Positions 35,372 to 44,426 of a stretch of DNA of 64,000 nt are shown here, one piece after another. Made by a program: the position numbers and the translations under genes. The DNA lies in assembly GCF_009467795.1 (NCBI RefSeq), contig NZ_WIAX01000017.1, forward strand, positions 1 through 64,000, written 5' to 3'. How positions within the stretch are numbered: the stretch's first letter is position 1; each line of letters starts with the position of its first letter. The stretch is from Nesterenkonia halophila (GTDB lineage Bacteria; Actinomycetota; Actinomycetes; Actinomycetales; Micrococcaceae). A model generated the notes under the pieces. The model was not told the origin of the DNA and made no database searches. It was given only the letters and a program-made list of their open reading frames with translations.

Positions 35372-36421
35372 ATGCCGCTCCACCCCGCCCCGACGCCGCG
35401 CACTCCGTGGATCGTGATGAGCACCTATGTGCTGGTGACGCTGGTCCTGGCCTGGGCAGTCACCCTGCCGCTGGTGGTGCAGTCCCCGGCCGAGCGCGCC
35501 GATGCTCCGCTGGAGCTGCACCAGAACCTCTTCCTGCTGAGCCCGCTGGTCGGCGCGATCGTCGCCTGGTTCGTCGAGCGCCGCCAGCCCCTGGCCGTGC
35601 TCCACGGCGTGACGGCGGGATCCCGCGGCGCGAGCGAGGCGAGCGACGCTGATGCCGCGGATGCCGCCGGCGAGGAGATCTCGCAGAACGGCGTCACCTC
35701 CCCGCTGCGCCGCCAGCACCTGGCCGATGCGCTGGGCCTGACTCCGCTGCGCCCGGTCTCACGGCTGATCAGCTGGTGCGTGCTGGCGCTGCTGCTCTTC
35801 CTCGCCCTGACGCTGGCCGCGCTCGGCGTCGGCGCGCTGTTCGGCGTCTACCCGCTGGACCTCTCGATGCCGCTGTTCACCCAGGACCTGGCCCGCAGGC
35901 TGGGCGAGCAGGACGGCGGCCAGTTCCTGGCCAGCGGCCTGCTGGTCGAAATCGGCGTCATCGTCGTCTCGGCGATCGCGACGATGCCGCTGCATGCCAC
36001 GGCCGAGATGGGCTGGCGCGGCTGGTTCTTCCCGCGGTTGCAGCGCCGCATGGGCCCGACGGCGGCGGTGCTGGCCACCGGCGTGCTCACCGGAGTCTGG
36101 CACACGCCGCTGCTCGCCGTCGGCTTCCACTACACGGCCACCCCGCTTCCACTGGCAGTGCTGCTGATGTGCGGCTACTGCGTGGTGATCGGCGGCCTGC
36201 TGGCCTGGATGCGGATGCGCTCGGGCTCGATCTGGCCGGCGGCATTCGCCCAGTCGATGATCACCGCCGCGACGATCCTGCACTTCTGGTTCGCCGGCGC
36301 CGACCCGCAGTTCGACTACCGGGCGGCGACGCTGCAGGGCTGGTCCGGCTGGATCATCCCCGGGGTGCTGCTGGGCGTCCTGCTGCTGGCCCGGCGTCGG
36401 GCCTTCGCCCCGACCGGCTGA
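35372..36421 (+). CDS. CPBP family intramembrane metalloprotease
   Basis: A 349-residue membrane protein with about eight helices. The Abi/CPBP motifs are visible: ATAEMGWRGWFFPRLQRRMG (Glu and Arg of motif 1) and ATGVLTGVWHTPLL (His of motif 2). Motif 1 has a single Glu (AEMGWR) instead of the usual EE pair. Family members are prenyl-endopeptidase relatives; the target is unknown. Residues 85-110 form a polar, Ala/Asp-rich loop. The ATG follows GAGGT. Confidence 0.78.
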   Translation: MPLHPAPTPRTPWIVMSTYVLVTLVLAWAVTLPLVVQSPAERADAPLELHQNLFLLSPLVGAIVAWFVERRQPLAVLHGVTAGSRGASEASDADAADAAGEEISQNGVTSPLRRQHLADALGLTPLRPVSRLISWCVLALLLFLALTLAALGVGALFGVYPLDLSMPLFTQDLARRLGEQDGGQFLASGLLVEIGVIVVSAIATMPLHATAEMGWRGWFFPRLQRRMGPTAAVLATGVLTGVWHTPLLAVGFHYTATPLPLAVLLMCGYCVVIGGLLAWMRMRSGSIWPAAFAQSMITAATILHFWFAGADPQFDYRAATLQGWSGWIIPGVLLGVLLLARRRAFAPTG

Positions 36422-36528
36422 GCCGCCGGCCCCGCACCGCCCGCTGGAGGGGCCGGAGGGCGATCATGCCCGCGCGCCGGGCCGCCTCGCCGCAGGACTC
36501 ACCCGCCGCCGCGTCCCTGATGAGTCTC

Positions 36529-36585
36529 GTTTTTCCTGCCGGAAACAGCCCGATGCCACGGGTGAAACACCCTCTTGGAAGGGTG
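36529..36585. promoter_or_regulatory. candidate nitrogen-control element upstream of narK
   Basis: GTTTTTCC-TGCC-GGAAAC at 36529-36546 is a near-perfect dyad. GGTGAAAC at 36561-36568 follows, and then a 6-bp hairpin CACCCT/AGGGTG (36568-36585). The same building blocks occur before nirB at 57209-57226. GTTTC/GAAAC halves resemble GlnR-type sites, but assignment to GlnR or NnaR is inference. Confidence 0.45.
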
Positions 36586-36673
36586 GGCGCCATCGTCATC
36601 ACCTCCACCGGGACCGGCCCGTCCGGCCGGCCCGAGGAGGAGGACACCCGACGGCGGAAGGCAGGACTGCACG

Positions 36674-38155
36674 ATGAGCCCCACTCCCCACCCCTCCGGA
36701 CCGCTGGCCGAGCAGCAGGTGAGCCCCGCGCCCTCGAGCGTCGACGACGGCACGATCGACGGCGGCACAGTCGGCGGCGGCGCGCGCACTGAGGCCCCGG
36801 CCGGCCCGACCGATCGGCTCGTCGTCGAGCGCGGCCGCTGGATCACCAACTGGCAGGCCGAGGACCGGGACTTCTGGGAGGGGCCGGGACGCCCGACGGC
36901 GCGGCAGAACCTGATCTGGTCGGTCTTCTGCGAGTTCCTCGGCTTCGCGGTCTGGCAGCTCTGGTCGGTGACGGTCATCTTCCTGCCCGAGGTCGGCTTC
37001 TCGCTGACCACCGGCCAGCAGTTCTGGCTGGTCTCGCTGCCGCCGCTCGTCGGCGCGACGCTGCGCATCCCCTACAGCTTCACCGTCGCCCTCTTCGGCG
37101 GGCGGAACTGGACGATCATCTCCGCGGCGCTGCTCCTGATCCCGACGCTGGCGATCACGCTGACCCTGGGCAGCCCGGACACCCCGATCTGGGTGCTCTT
37201 CCTCATCGCCGCGGCGGCGGGCTTCGGCGGCGGCAACTTCGCCTCCTCGATGTCCCACATCACCTTCTTCTACCCCGCCCGCGAGAAGGGCGCGGCGCTG
37301 GGGATCAACGCCGCCGGCGGCAACCTCGGCGTCGCCGTCTCGCAGCTGCTGGTGCCGATCGTCGTCAGCGCCGCCGCCTTCGACGCACTGCAGCCGAACC
37401 TGCCGATGGCCGGGCTGTTCTGGATCCCGTTCATCCTGGTCGCGATCTGGGGCGCGAGGCGGTACATGCACAACCTCTCGCACGCGAGGAACGACATCGC
37501 CGGTTCGCTGTCGACGCTGCGGGAGAAGCACCTCTGGGTGATCGGGCTGATCTACATCGGCACCTTCGGATCCTTCATGGGCTTCGGCTCGGTCTTCCCG
37601 ACGCTGATCACCATGACCTTCCCGGAGTTCTCCTCCTTCCAGGTGCTCGGCGCCGCGCTCTCGCTGGCCTTCCTGGGCCCGCTGGTGGGCTCGCTCTCCC
37701 GCCCCTGGGGCGGCCGGCTGGCCGACCGCTCCGGCGGCGCCCGGATCACTGTGGCGACCTTCCTGATCATGGCCGCGATCACCGCGCTGGTGGTGCTGAC
37801 CCTGCCGCTGGAGAACTTCTGGCTCTACCTGACGCTGTTCATGGGGCTGTTCACTCTGACCGGCATCGCCAACGGCTCCAGCTACCGGATGATCCCGATC
37901 GTCTTCAAGCTCTCGGTCCGCGCGGACGACCGCGTCGGCCATGAGCGCAAGGCCTCGGCCGCGCTGGGACTGATCGGCGCGATGGGCGGCTGCGGCGGCT
38001 TCGCCATCCCGCAGATCCTCAACGCCTCGCACAGCTCCACCGGCGCCTTCGACGTCGCCTTCTGGGGCTTTTCCGCCGCCTACGTCGGATTCGCCGTGCT
38101 GACCTGGGCGGTCTACATGCGGCCGGGCACGGTCTTCTCCCGGGCGAACGTCTGA
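36674..38155 (+). CDS. narK: nitrate/nitrite transporter (NNP family MFS)
   Basis: A 493-residue transporter with 12 membrane helices after a hydrophilic 70-residue N-terminus. It has the nitrate-signature glycine segments FGGGNFASSMSHITFFYP and INAAGGNLGVAVSQ, and the second-half segment IGAMGGCGGFAIPQI, with the conserved Arg in TLRIPY. It imports nitrate (or exchanges nitrite). It stands 7 nt before the nitrate reductase gene and must be in one operon with it. AAGGCAGGA precedes the ATG. Confidence 0.92.
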   Translation: MSPTPHPSGPLAEQQVSPAPSSVDDGTIDGGTVGGGARTEAPAGPTDRLVVERGRWITNWQAEDRDFWEGPGRPTARQNLIWSVFCEFLGFAVWQLWSVTVIFLPEVGFSLTTGQQFWLVSLPPLVGATLRIPYSFTVALFGGRNWTIISAALLLIPTLAITLTLGSPDTPIWVLFLIAAAAGFGGGNFASSMSHITFFYPAREKGAALGINAAGGNLGVAVSQLLVPIVVSAAAFDALQPNLPMAGLFWIPFILVAIWGARRYMHNLSHARNDIAGSLSTLREKHLWVIGLIYIGTFGSFMGFGSVFPTLITMTFPEFSSFQVLGAALSLAFLGPLVGSLSRPWGGRLADRSGGARITVATFLIMAAITALVVLTLPLENFWLYLTLFMGLFTLTGIANGSSYRMIPIVFKLSVRADDRVGHERKASAALGLIGAMGGCGGFAIPQILNASHSSTGAFDVAFWGFSAAYVGFAVLTWAVYMRPGTVFSRANV

Positions 38156-38162
38156 GGCGCCG

Positions 38163-40457
38163 ATGACCGAGACCACCCCGACGACGCCGGCCGGTCCGGA
38201 CCCCGGCCCCAGCTCCGAGGCGCCGCAGACGCGCAGCGTGCAGACCCACTGCCCGTACTGCGCGCTGCAGTGCGCGATGACGCTGACGGTCACCTCGCGG
38301 CCCGACGCCGGCGACGACTATGCCGTCGCCGGCGCGGAGTTCCCCACCAATCGCGGACGGCTCTGCCGCAAGGGGGCGACGGCGGCGGATCTGCTCACCC
38401 GCGGTGACCGGCTGACCGCCCCGCTGCTGCGCGACGCCGACGGCGAGCTCCGCGAGACCGACTGGGACAGCGCCCTGGCCCACGTCGCCTCGCGGGTCGC
38501 CGCGCTGCAGGACGCGCACGGCCGCGACGCCGTCGGAGTGTTCGGCTCCGGCGCACTCACCAATGAGAAGGCCTACGCGCTGGGCACGTTCGCCCGCACC
38601 GTGCTGGGCACCGCGCAGATCGACTACAACGGCCGGTTCTGCATGTCCTCGGCGTCGAAGGCCTCCACGCTGGCCTTCGGCCTGGACCGCGGGATGCCCT
38701 TCCCGCTGACCGACCTCGACGGCGCGGCGACCATCCTGCTGCTCGGCTCGAACGTCGCCGACACCATGCCGCCCTTCGTCCAGCACCTTCAGGGCGCGCG
38801 GGAGAAGGGCGGGCTGATCGTCGTCGACCCGCGGCGCTCGAACACCGCCGCGCTGACCGAGGGCGAGGCCGGCTTCCACATCGCTCCCTCCCCCGGCGGC
38901 GATCTGGTGCTGCTGCTCGCCGTCGCCCAGGTGATCCTCGACGAGGGCTTCGCCGCCGAGGACTACCTGGCTGAGCGGGTCGACGGGCTGGCCGCCTTCC
39001 GACGCGCGGCGATGCGCTGGTGGCCCGAGCAGTCCCAGACGGTCACCGGCGTCGGGGCAGACATGATCCGCCAGCTGGCCCGCCGGCTGGGCCACGCCGC
39101 CGCCCGGGCCCGGGCCGGCGGCGACCCGGTGTTCATCCTCACCGGCCGCGGCGTCGAGCAGCACCGCGACGGCACCGACACCGCACGGGCGGCGATCAGC
39201 CTGGCGCTGCTCCTGGGACTGCCGGGCACCGACGCCGGCGGCTATGGCACGCTGACCGGCCAGGGCAACGGCCAGGGCGGCCGCGAGATGGGCCAGAAGA
39301 ACGACCAGCTGCCCGGGGCGCGCTCGATCCTCGACCCGACCGACCGCGCCCATATGGCCGAGGTCTGGGGCGTCGACGAGGCCGCGATCCCCGGCGTCGG
39401 CCGGTCGGCCGCCCAGCTGCTGCACACGATGGGCACCGGAGACGGCGTGCGCGGACTGCTGGTCCACGGCTCCAATGTGGCGATCTCCGCACCCGACGCC
39501 GACCGGGTGCTGGAGAACCTGCGCGAGCTGGATCTGCTGGTGGTCGCCGATTTCTTCCTCTCCGAGACCGCCGCGGAGGCCGACGTCGTGCTGCCGGTGC
39601 TGCAGTGGGCCGAGGAGGAGGGCACCATGACCAGCCTCGAGGGCCGGGTGCTGCGCCGCCGGCGCGCCGTCGAGCCGCCGGCCGGACCACGCTCGGAGCT
39701 GGAGATCCTCGCCGAGCTCGCCCGCCGACTGGGCTCGCAGGTGGACGTCCCCACCGAGCCGGCCGCAGTCTTCGCCGAGATCGGACGGGCCACGCGCGGG
39801 GCGACGGCCGACTACTCGGGGCTGGACTACGCCGCCCTCGACGACGGCCAGGCCGCCTACTGGCCGCTGCCGGCCGAGCCGGCGTCGTCGACCGCACGGA
39901 CCGCCGCGTCGGTCGGTGCGGAGGAGGCCGGCGAACGCACCACCACCGACGAGCCGATCGCCGGCACCGCACGGATGTTCCGCGAGCGATTCGCCCATCC
40001 CGACGGCCGGGCGAGGCTGACCGACATCCGCGCCGGCCGCGGCGTCGCACCGGCCGGCCGGCAGCTGGTCTTCACCACCGGCCGGCTGATGGAGCATTAC
40101 CAGTCCGGCGCGCAGACCCGCCGGGTCCAGGAGCTGCACGCCGCGCATCCCGCGCCCACGCTGCAGCTGCACCCTGCCGTCGCCGCGCAGTTCGGGCTGG
40201 CCGAGGGCGAGCCGGCGACCGTCACCAGCGACCAGGGCGAGATGACCGGGCTCGTGGTCCTCGACTACAGGCTGCGCACTGACACCGTCTTCGCCCCCTT
40301 CCACTTCTCCGGCGCGGGCACGGCCAATCGCATCACCCGGGGACTGACCGATCCGCAGTCGAAGATGCCGGAGTTCAAGAACACCCCGGTGAGCATCCGG
40401 CCCGCGGAGACGCGCGATCCCCTGGCCGTCGCGACGACTGAGGAGATGCCCCGATGA
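38163..40457 (+). CDS. nasA: assimilatory nitrate reductase, molybdopterin catalytic subunit
   Basis: A 764-residue bis-MGD molybdoenzyme. The N-terminal [4Fe-4S] ligands are Cys30, Cys33, Cys37 and Cys68 (HCPYCALQC, NRGRLCRKG). The molybdenum Cys lies in YNGRFCMSSASKAS, as in NapA/NasA-type reductases. TGQGNGQGGREMGQKNDQLPG and a C-terminal pterin-binding domain (FTTGRLMEHYQSGAQTRR) follow. It reduces nitrate to nitrite in the cytoplasm. Electrons probably come from the flavoprotein encoded next, with a 4-nt gene overlap. Confidence 0.9.
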   Translation: MTETTPTTPAGPDPGPSSEAPQTRSVQTHCPYCALQCAMTLTVTSRPDAGDDYAVAGAEFPTNRGRLCRKGATAADLLTRGDRLTAPLLRDADGELRETDWDSALAHVASRVAALQDAHGRDAVGVFGSGALTNEKAYALGTFARTVLGTAQIDYNGRFCMSSASKASTLAFGLDRGMPFPLTDLDGAATILLLGSNVADTMPPFVQHLQGAREKGGLIVVDPRRSNTAALTEGEAGFHIAPSPGGDLVLLLAVAQVILDEGFAAEDYLAERVDGLAAFRRAAMRWWPEQSQTVTGVGADMIRQLARRLGHAAARARAGGDPVFILTGRGVEQHRDGTDTARAAISLALLLGLPGTDAGGYGTLTGQGNGQGGREMGQKNDQLPGARSILDPTDRAHMAEVWGVDEAAIPGVGRSAAQLLHTMGTGDGVRGLLVHGSNVAISAPDADRVLENLRELDLLVVADFFLSETAAEADVVLPVLQWAEEEGTMTSLEGRVLRRRRAVEPPAGPRSELEILAELARRLGSQVDVPTEPAAVFAEIGRATRGATADYSGLDYAALDDGQAAYWPLPAEPASSTARTAASVGAEEAGERTTTDEPIAGTARMFRERFAHPDGRARLTDIRAGRGVAPAGRQLVFTTGRLMEHYQSGAQTRRVQELHAAHPAPTLQLHPAVAAQFGLAEGEPATVTSDQGEMTGLVVLDYRLRTDTVFAPFHFSGAGTANRITRGLTDPQSKMPEFKNTPVSIRPAETRDPLAVATTEEMPR

Positions 40458-42103
40458 CCGCTCCGCCCTCCTCCCCCGCTCCGCAGTGCCCGGTGCCCGC
40501 CTCCGACGGCATCGACGGCGCGGCCGTCCCGCATGTGGTCGTCGTCGGCTTCGGCCCGGTGGCCGCCCGCCTGCTCGACGAGCTGCACGACGCCGTCGCC
40601 GACGGCGCGCTGCGGCTGACCATCCTCGGCGCCGAGCCGCAGCCGGCCTACCAACGCATCCGCCTCGGCGACGTCTCCGTCGGCCGCACCGCCCCGGAGG
40701 ACCTCGCGCTGGCCGACGACGCCGAGCTGGTCGGCCTCGACGTCGACGTCCGCTGCGGGGTCACCGCGACGGCGGTCCACGCCGCGACCCGCGTGCTCAC
40801 GCTCAGCGACGGCTCGGCGCTGCACTACGACCGGCTGGTGCTGGCCACCGGCGCGGAGGCGATCATGCCGCATATGCAGGTGGAGAGGCGCCGCAACGGC
40901 GCGATCGACGCCGAGCTGAGCATGCGCGCCCGCCGCGCGGCCGAGGCCGGCGGCGACCCGGGCGACCGCTTCCCCGACGGCGTCATGGCGCTGCGCACCA
41001 TGGAGGATGCGACCACCCTCCGCGCCGCCGTCGCCGCCGGCGAGCCGGTGGTGGTTCTCGGCGGCGGTGTGCTCGGCGTCGAGGCCGCGCTCGCCGTCGC
41101 CGAAGTGGGATCGCCGGTGACGCTGGTCCACCGCGGCACCGCACCGATGGGCCGGCAGGTCGACGCCGACTCCGGCCAGCTGCTGCGCCGCGAGCTGGTC
41201 GCCGCCGGCGTCGACGTGCGCTCCTCCACCGACATCCACACTGTCGTCTCCGACGACGGGAGACTGGCCGCCGTGCGCACCTCGCGCGACGAGAAGCTGC
41301 CCGCCCGGCTGCTGGTCGCCTGCTGCGGCGTGCGTCCGCGGCACGAGCTGGCCTTCGACGCCGGGTTGCCCACCAAGTGGGGCGTGCACGTCGACCGCGA
41401 CTGCCGCAGCCTCGGCGACGAGCACGTCTTCGCGATCGGCGACTGCGCGTCCCACGAGGGTCGCGACCCGTCGGGTCTCATCGGCCCGGGCTGGGAGCAG
41501 GCCGAGCTCGCCGCCGGGGCGCTGCGCCGCGATCTGGGGATGGCCGCCGACGTCGAGCGCGACGCCGCCGGGCGTCCGGTGGACCTGACCCGCCCGGACG
41601 ACGTCGAAGAGGCCAAGGGGGCGGTCGACGACCCGCGTCTGGAGGTCATCCTGATGAAGTCGAAGACGCTGTCGGTCGCCTGCGCCGGCACCACCCAGGT
41701 GGACCCCTGGGCGCCGGAGGCGCCGACGGTCTCGACCTGGTCGGATCCGCAGGCCGGGCAGTATCTGCGCATCGTGACCGAGGGCGAGCGGCTGCTGGGC
41801 TTCGTCTCGGTGGGCATGGCGCGCGCCGCCGCCGAGCTGGCGATGCACGCGACCCGCGGCACTCTGCCGGTGGCCGACCGCACCGCGCTGGTCGCCGCCC
41901 AGCACGCCACCGCCGAGCAGGATTTGGGCGACGACGATGTCCTCTGCCGCTGCTCCGGGGCGACGGCCGGCATGGTCTCCGAAGCCGCCGAGACCTGCTC
42001 GACAGTGGACGAGGTCGGCGCGGCCTGCCGGGCGGGCACCGGCTGCGGGACCTGCCGCTCGTCGATCGAGAAGGTCCTGGCCGCAGCGCCGACGGCGGCG
42101 TGA
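40454..42103 (+). CDS. nitrate reductase electron-transfer flavoprotein with [2Fe-2S] BFD domain (NasB-like)
   Basis: A 549-residue FAD/NAD(P)H oxidoreductase. The FAD site is VVVVGFGPVAARLLDEL near residue 27, the NAD(P) site is VVVLGGGVLGVEAAL near 195, and the second FAD motif is VFAIGDCASHEG. At the C-terminus a bacterioferritin-associated-ferredoxin-like domain binds a [2Fe-2S] cluster through CRCSG and CRAGTGCGTC. The layout equals the first half of NirB and of NasB, so it probably feeds electrons to the upstream nitrate reductase. The gene overlaps it by 4 nt. Confidence 0.87.
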   Translation: MTAPPSSPAPQCPVPASDGIDGAAVPHVVVVGFGPVAARLLDELHDAVADGALRLTILGAEPQPAYQRIRLGDVSVGRTAPEDLALADDAELVGLDVDVRCGVTATAVHAATRVLTLSDGSALHYDRLVLATGAEAIMPHMQVERRRNGAIDAELSMRARRAAEAGGDPGDRFPDGVMALRTMEDATTLRAAVAAGEPVVVLGGGVLGVEAALAVAEVGSPVTLVHRGTAPMGRQVDADSGQLLRRELVAAGVDVRSSTDIHTVVSDDGRLAAVRTSRDEKLPARLLVACCGVRPRHELAFDAGLPTKWGVHVDRDCRSLGDEHVFAIGDCASHEGRDPSGLIGPGWEQAELAAGALRRDLGMAADVERDAAGRPVDLTRPDDVEEAKGAVDDPRLEVILMKSKTLSVACAGTTQVDPWAPEAPTVSTWSDPQAGQYLRIVTEGERLLGFVSVGMARAAAELAMHATRGTLPVADRTALVAAQHATAEQDLGDDDVLCRCSGATAGMVSEAAETCSTVDEVGAACRAGTGCGTCRSSIEKVLAAAPTAA

Positions 42104-42169
42104 GGGCGGGACGCGGACGCCGGACGACGCGCGCCGCCCGGGGGCGCGACGGTGTCATAGGGTGATCTC

Positions 42170-43213
42170 ATGGTTTCTCCGCGGCCGCACCCCAGGATCC
42201 GCGACGTCGCACGCCATGCCGGCGTCAGCCCGATGACCGTCTCCCGTGCGCTGTCGGGCAGCGGAAACGTGAGTGCCTCGATGCGTCGGAAGGTGGAGGA
42301 GTCGGCGCGCGCCCTGGGCTACCGCCGCAATGAGAACGCCCGCAGTCTGCGCCCCGGCCATCGCAGCGGGCTCGTGGGCGTGGTGATCACCAACCTGTCG
42401 AACCCGTACTATGCGGAGGTGCTCGACGGGATCGGCGAGATCCTCGCGGAGGAGGATCGCCGGGTGCTGGTCGGCACCTCCCACGAGGACGTCGAAGAGG
42501 AGGCGACGCTGGTCGCCGACTTCGTGGGACGACGCGCCGAAGGGCTCATCGTGGTTCCTGCCGGCGGTCCGACGGAGCACCTCGAGCCCGAGGAGCGCCT
42601 CGAGGTGCCGCTGGTGCTCGCCTCCCGACGCCAGGACGGCGTGGACGTCGACTCCGTGCTGGTCGACGACGTACGCGGAGCCGAGGAGGTCACCGCGCAG
42701 CTGTTGTCCGAGGGGCACCGTCGCATCGCCTTCATGGGGAACGCGCTCTCCGTGTTCACCGGACGCCGTCGGTTCGAAGGGTTCGAGCAGGCGCACCGGG
42801 CCGTCGGCGTGTCGGTGCAGCCCGAGCTCGTGCGACGGGCGCAGCAGGACGTCCGGGACGCGGAAACCGCCGCGGGCGAGCTCCTCGATCTCGACGAGCC
42901 GCCGACGGCGATCTTCAGCGCGAACAACCGCAACATGGTGGGAGTGGTCAAGGCGCTCCACGCCCGTGGCGCCGAACAGGGACTCGATCTGTTCGCCCAG
43001 GTGCGCCTGGCCGGCTTCGACGATTTCGATCTGGAGGAGCTCGTGCCGGGCGACATCTCGATCGTCACCCACGATGCCCGCGAGCTCGGCCGCACCGCGG
43101 CCGAGCTGCTCCTCATGCGACTGCAGGGCAAGCGCACGGATCGGCCGACGCGGACCATCGAACTCCCCACCAGCATCCGCACCCGGCGCCGCGGGCCGAC
43201 GACGTCGGACTGA
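42170..43213 (+). CDS. LacI family transcriptional regulator of the mannoside locus
   Basis: A 347-residue regulator. The N-terminal helix-turn-helix reads IRDVARHAGVSPMTVSRALSG and the hinge is RNENARSLRPGHR. A periplasmic-binding-protein-like sugar domain follows with GLVGVVITNLSNPYYAEVLDGI and FSANNRNMVGVVKAL. It most likely binds the GGTAWCGWTACC palindromes upstream of the ABC transporter, ROK and isomerase genes, whose symmetric centre CG is typical of LacI operators; this is inference. TAGGGT lies 6 nt before the ATG (leaderless). Confidence 0.87.
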   Translation: MVSPRPHPRIRDVARHAGVSPMTVSRALSGSGNVSASMRRKVEESARALGYRRNENARSLRPGHRSGLVGVVITNLSNPYYAEVLDGIGEILAEEDRRVLVGTSHEDVEEEATLVADFVGRRAEGLIVVPAGGPTEHLEPEERLEVPLVLASRRQDGVDVDSVLVDDVRGAEEVTAQLLSEGHRRIAFMGNALSVFTGRRRFEGFEQAHRAVGVSVQPELVRRAQQDVRDAETAAGELLDLDEPPTAIFSANNRNMVGVVKALHARGAEQGLDLFAQVRLAGFDDFDLEELVPGDISIVTHDARELGRTAAELLLMRLQGKRTDRPTRTIELPTSIRTRRRGPTTSD

Positions 43214-43253
43214 GACCAGGCCGCCCATGGCGGCGCCGACCACCCGACCCCGA

Positions 43254-44426
43254 TCAGGTCACGTGCCGAAAGTCCTTCGGGTGCCAGGTCAGCAGTGAGA
43301 ACACCTGGACGGCGCCGGCCTGGTGGAGCGTCTGCGGCGTCGCCGAGGGGTCCGGCGCGCCGCCCCCGCCGCTCTGGAAGGAGAACAGTCCGGTCGAGTC
43401 ATCACGGTTCCGCTCCCAGACCCGCCGGGCATAACGCTCCATGACGTCGTGGACCTCCGAGAGCACCTCCGGCTTCGCGGTACTGCACAGCAGCAGATTC
43501 GCGAAGAGGATCGCGTTGAAGATGACCGGCTGCGGATAGAGATTCTGCATCCGGCCCCAATGGTCCAGGGCGCCTCGCACATCCTCGGCGGCGACCTCGA
43601 GATACGATTCCTCGCCCGTGACCCGATGCAGCAGCACCGCCGCCCCGACCATCGCACCGGAGTTGTACGACCACAGCGTCTCGTTCACCGTCTCGTCGAC
43701 GTCGATGGAATTGGCGTACAGGCCTGGGCCTCGACGCAGAGCCCGGTACACCCAGGACCACGTGCGGCGGGCCCAGTCGAGGTACTGCTGCTCGCCGGTC
43801 AGCTCATACAGATGCGCGGCGAGCTCCGACGTCAGAGACGTGACGTTCGTGGCGCCGCGGTGCGGGTTCCACTCGGCGTCGACCCAGTGCATCCCGCCGG
43901 GATGCTCCAGGGACTCGTCGGTGTCCCAGGCGCGCGGGAGGAACTCGAAGATCCGCACCGCGGCGGCGAGGGCCTCGGGCTCGCCGGTCATCCGGAAGCG
44001 ACGGACCTGCTCGAGGCCGATCACCGCGTTGTCGTCGAAGTAGGCGTCCCCGCCCTCGCCGAACGGGGGCATGGGGTACGAGGCGTAGGCGCCCCGGCGG
44101 TCATCCCAGTACTTCTCCAGGGCGGCGAAACCGTCCGAGAGGCTCGCCCCGATGTCGGCCGTCGCCGCCGTGGCCTCTCGGGCGCTCCACACGAAGGCGT
44201 AGGGATCGCCGGCATCACCCTGCTCCTCTAGGTGGAGGCCCACCTCGGGCAGATACATGTGGCGCTGCATGGCGGCGAACGTGTCCTCGGCCCGATGACG
44301 CCAACGCCCACGTGCCGGTGTGGCGGAGGCGGGCGTCGCCGCGGCCCAGGGCAGCGTCGCCGCGAGCCCCGCGGCTCCGCCCCCGAGGATCAGTGAACGG
44401 CGAGACGGTCGACGGAATGTGCTCAT
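43254..44426 (-). CDS. secreted glycoside hydrolase family 76-like protein (alpha-1,6-mannanase type)
   Basis: A 390-residue protein with a twin-arginine signal (RRPSRRSLILGGGAAGLAA, cut probably after ASA near residue 36). The body is an alpha/alpha-barrel with the Asp-Asp pair in DAYFDDNAVIGLEQVRRF near residue 129, the position and motif of GH76 catalytic residues. LYELTGEQQYLDWARRTWSWV and WSYNSGAMVGAAVLLHRVTG are further GH76-like barrel repeats. GH76 enzymes cut alpha-1,6-mannan backbones of fungal walls or of lipomannan. The gene overlaps the GH38 gene by 4 nt at the end of the leftward operon. Confidence 0.78.
   Translation of the reverse strand: MSTFRRPSRRSLILGGGAAGLAATLPWAAATPASATPARGRWRHRAEDTFAAMQRHMYLPEVGLHLEEQGDAGDPYAFVWSAREATAATADIGASLSDGFAALEKYWDDRRGAYASYPMPPFGEGGDAYFDDNAVIGLEQVRRFRMTGEPEALAAAVRIFEFLPRAWDTDESLEHPGGMHWVDAEWNPHRGATNVTSLTSELAAHLYELTGEQQYLDWARRTWSWVYRALRRGPGLYANSIDVDETVNETLWSYNSGAMVGAAVLLHRVTGEESYLEVAAEDVRGALDHWGRMQNLYPQPVIFNAILFANLLLCSTAKPEVLSEVHDVMERYARRVWERNRDDSTGLFSFQSGGGGAPDPSATPQTLHQAGAVQVFSLLTWHPKDFRHVT

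Noticed and set aside
38019-40304. A 761-codon frame antisense to the nitrate reductase
   Set aside because: Shadow of a real gene: no family features, Arg/Gly/Asp-rich, and the sense strand encodes an intact molybdoenzyme.
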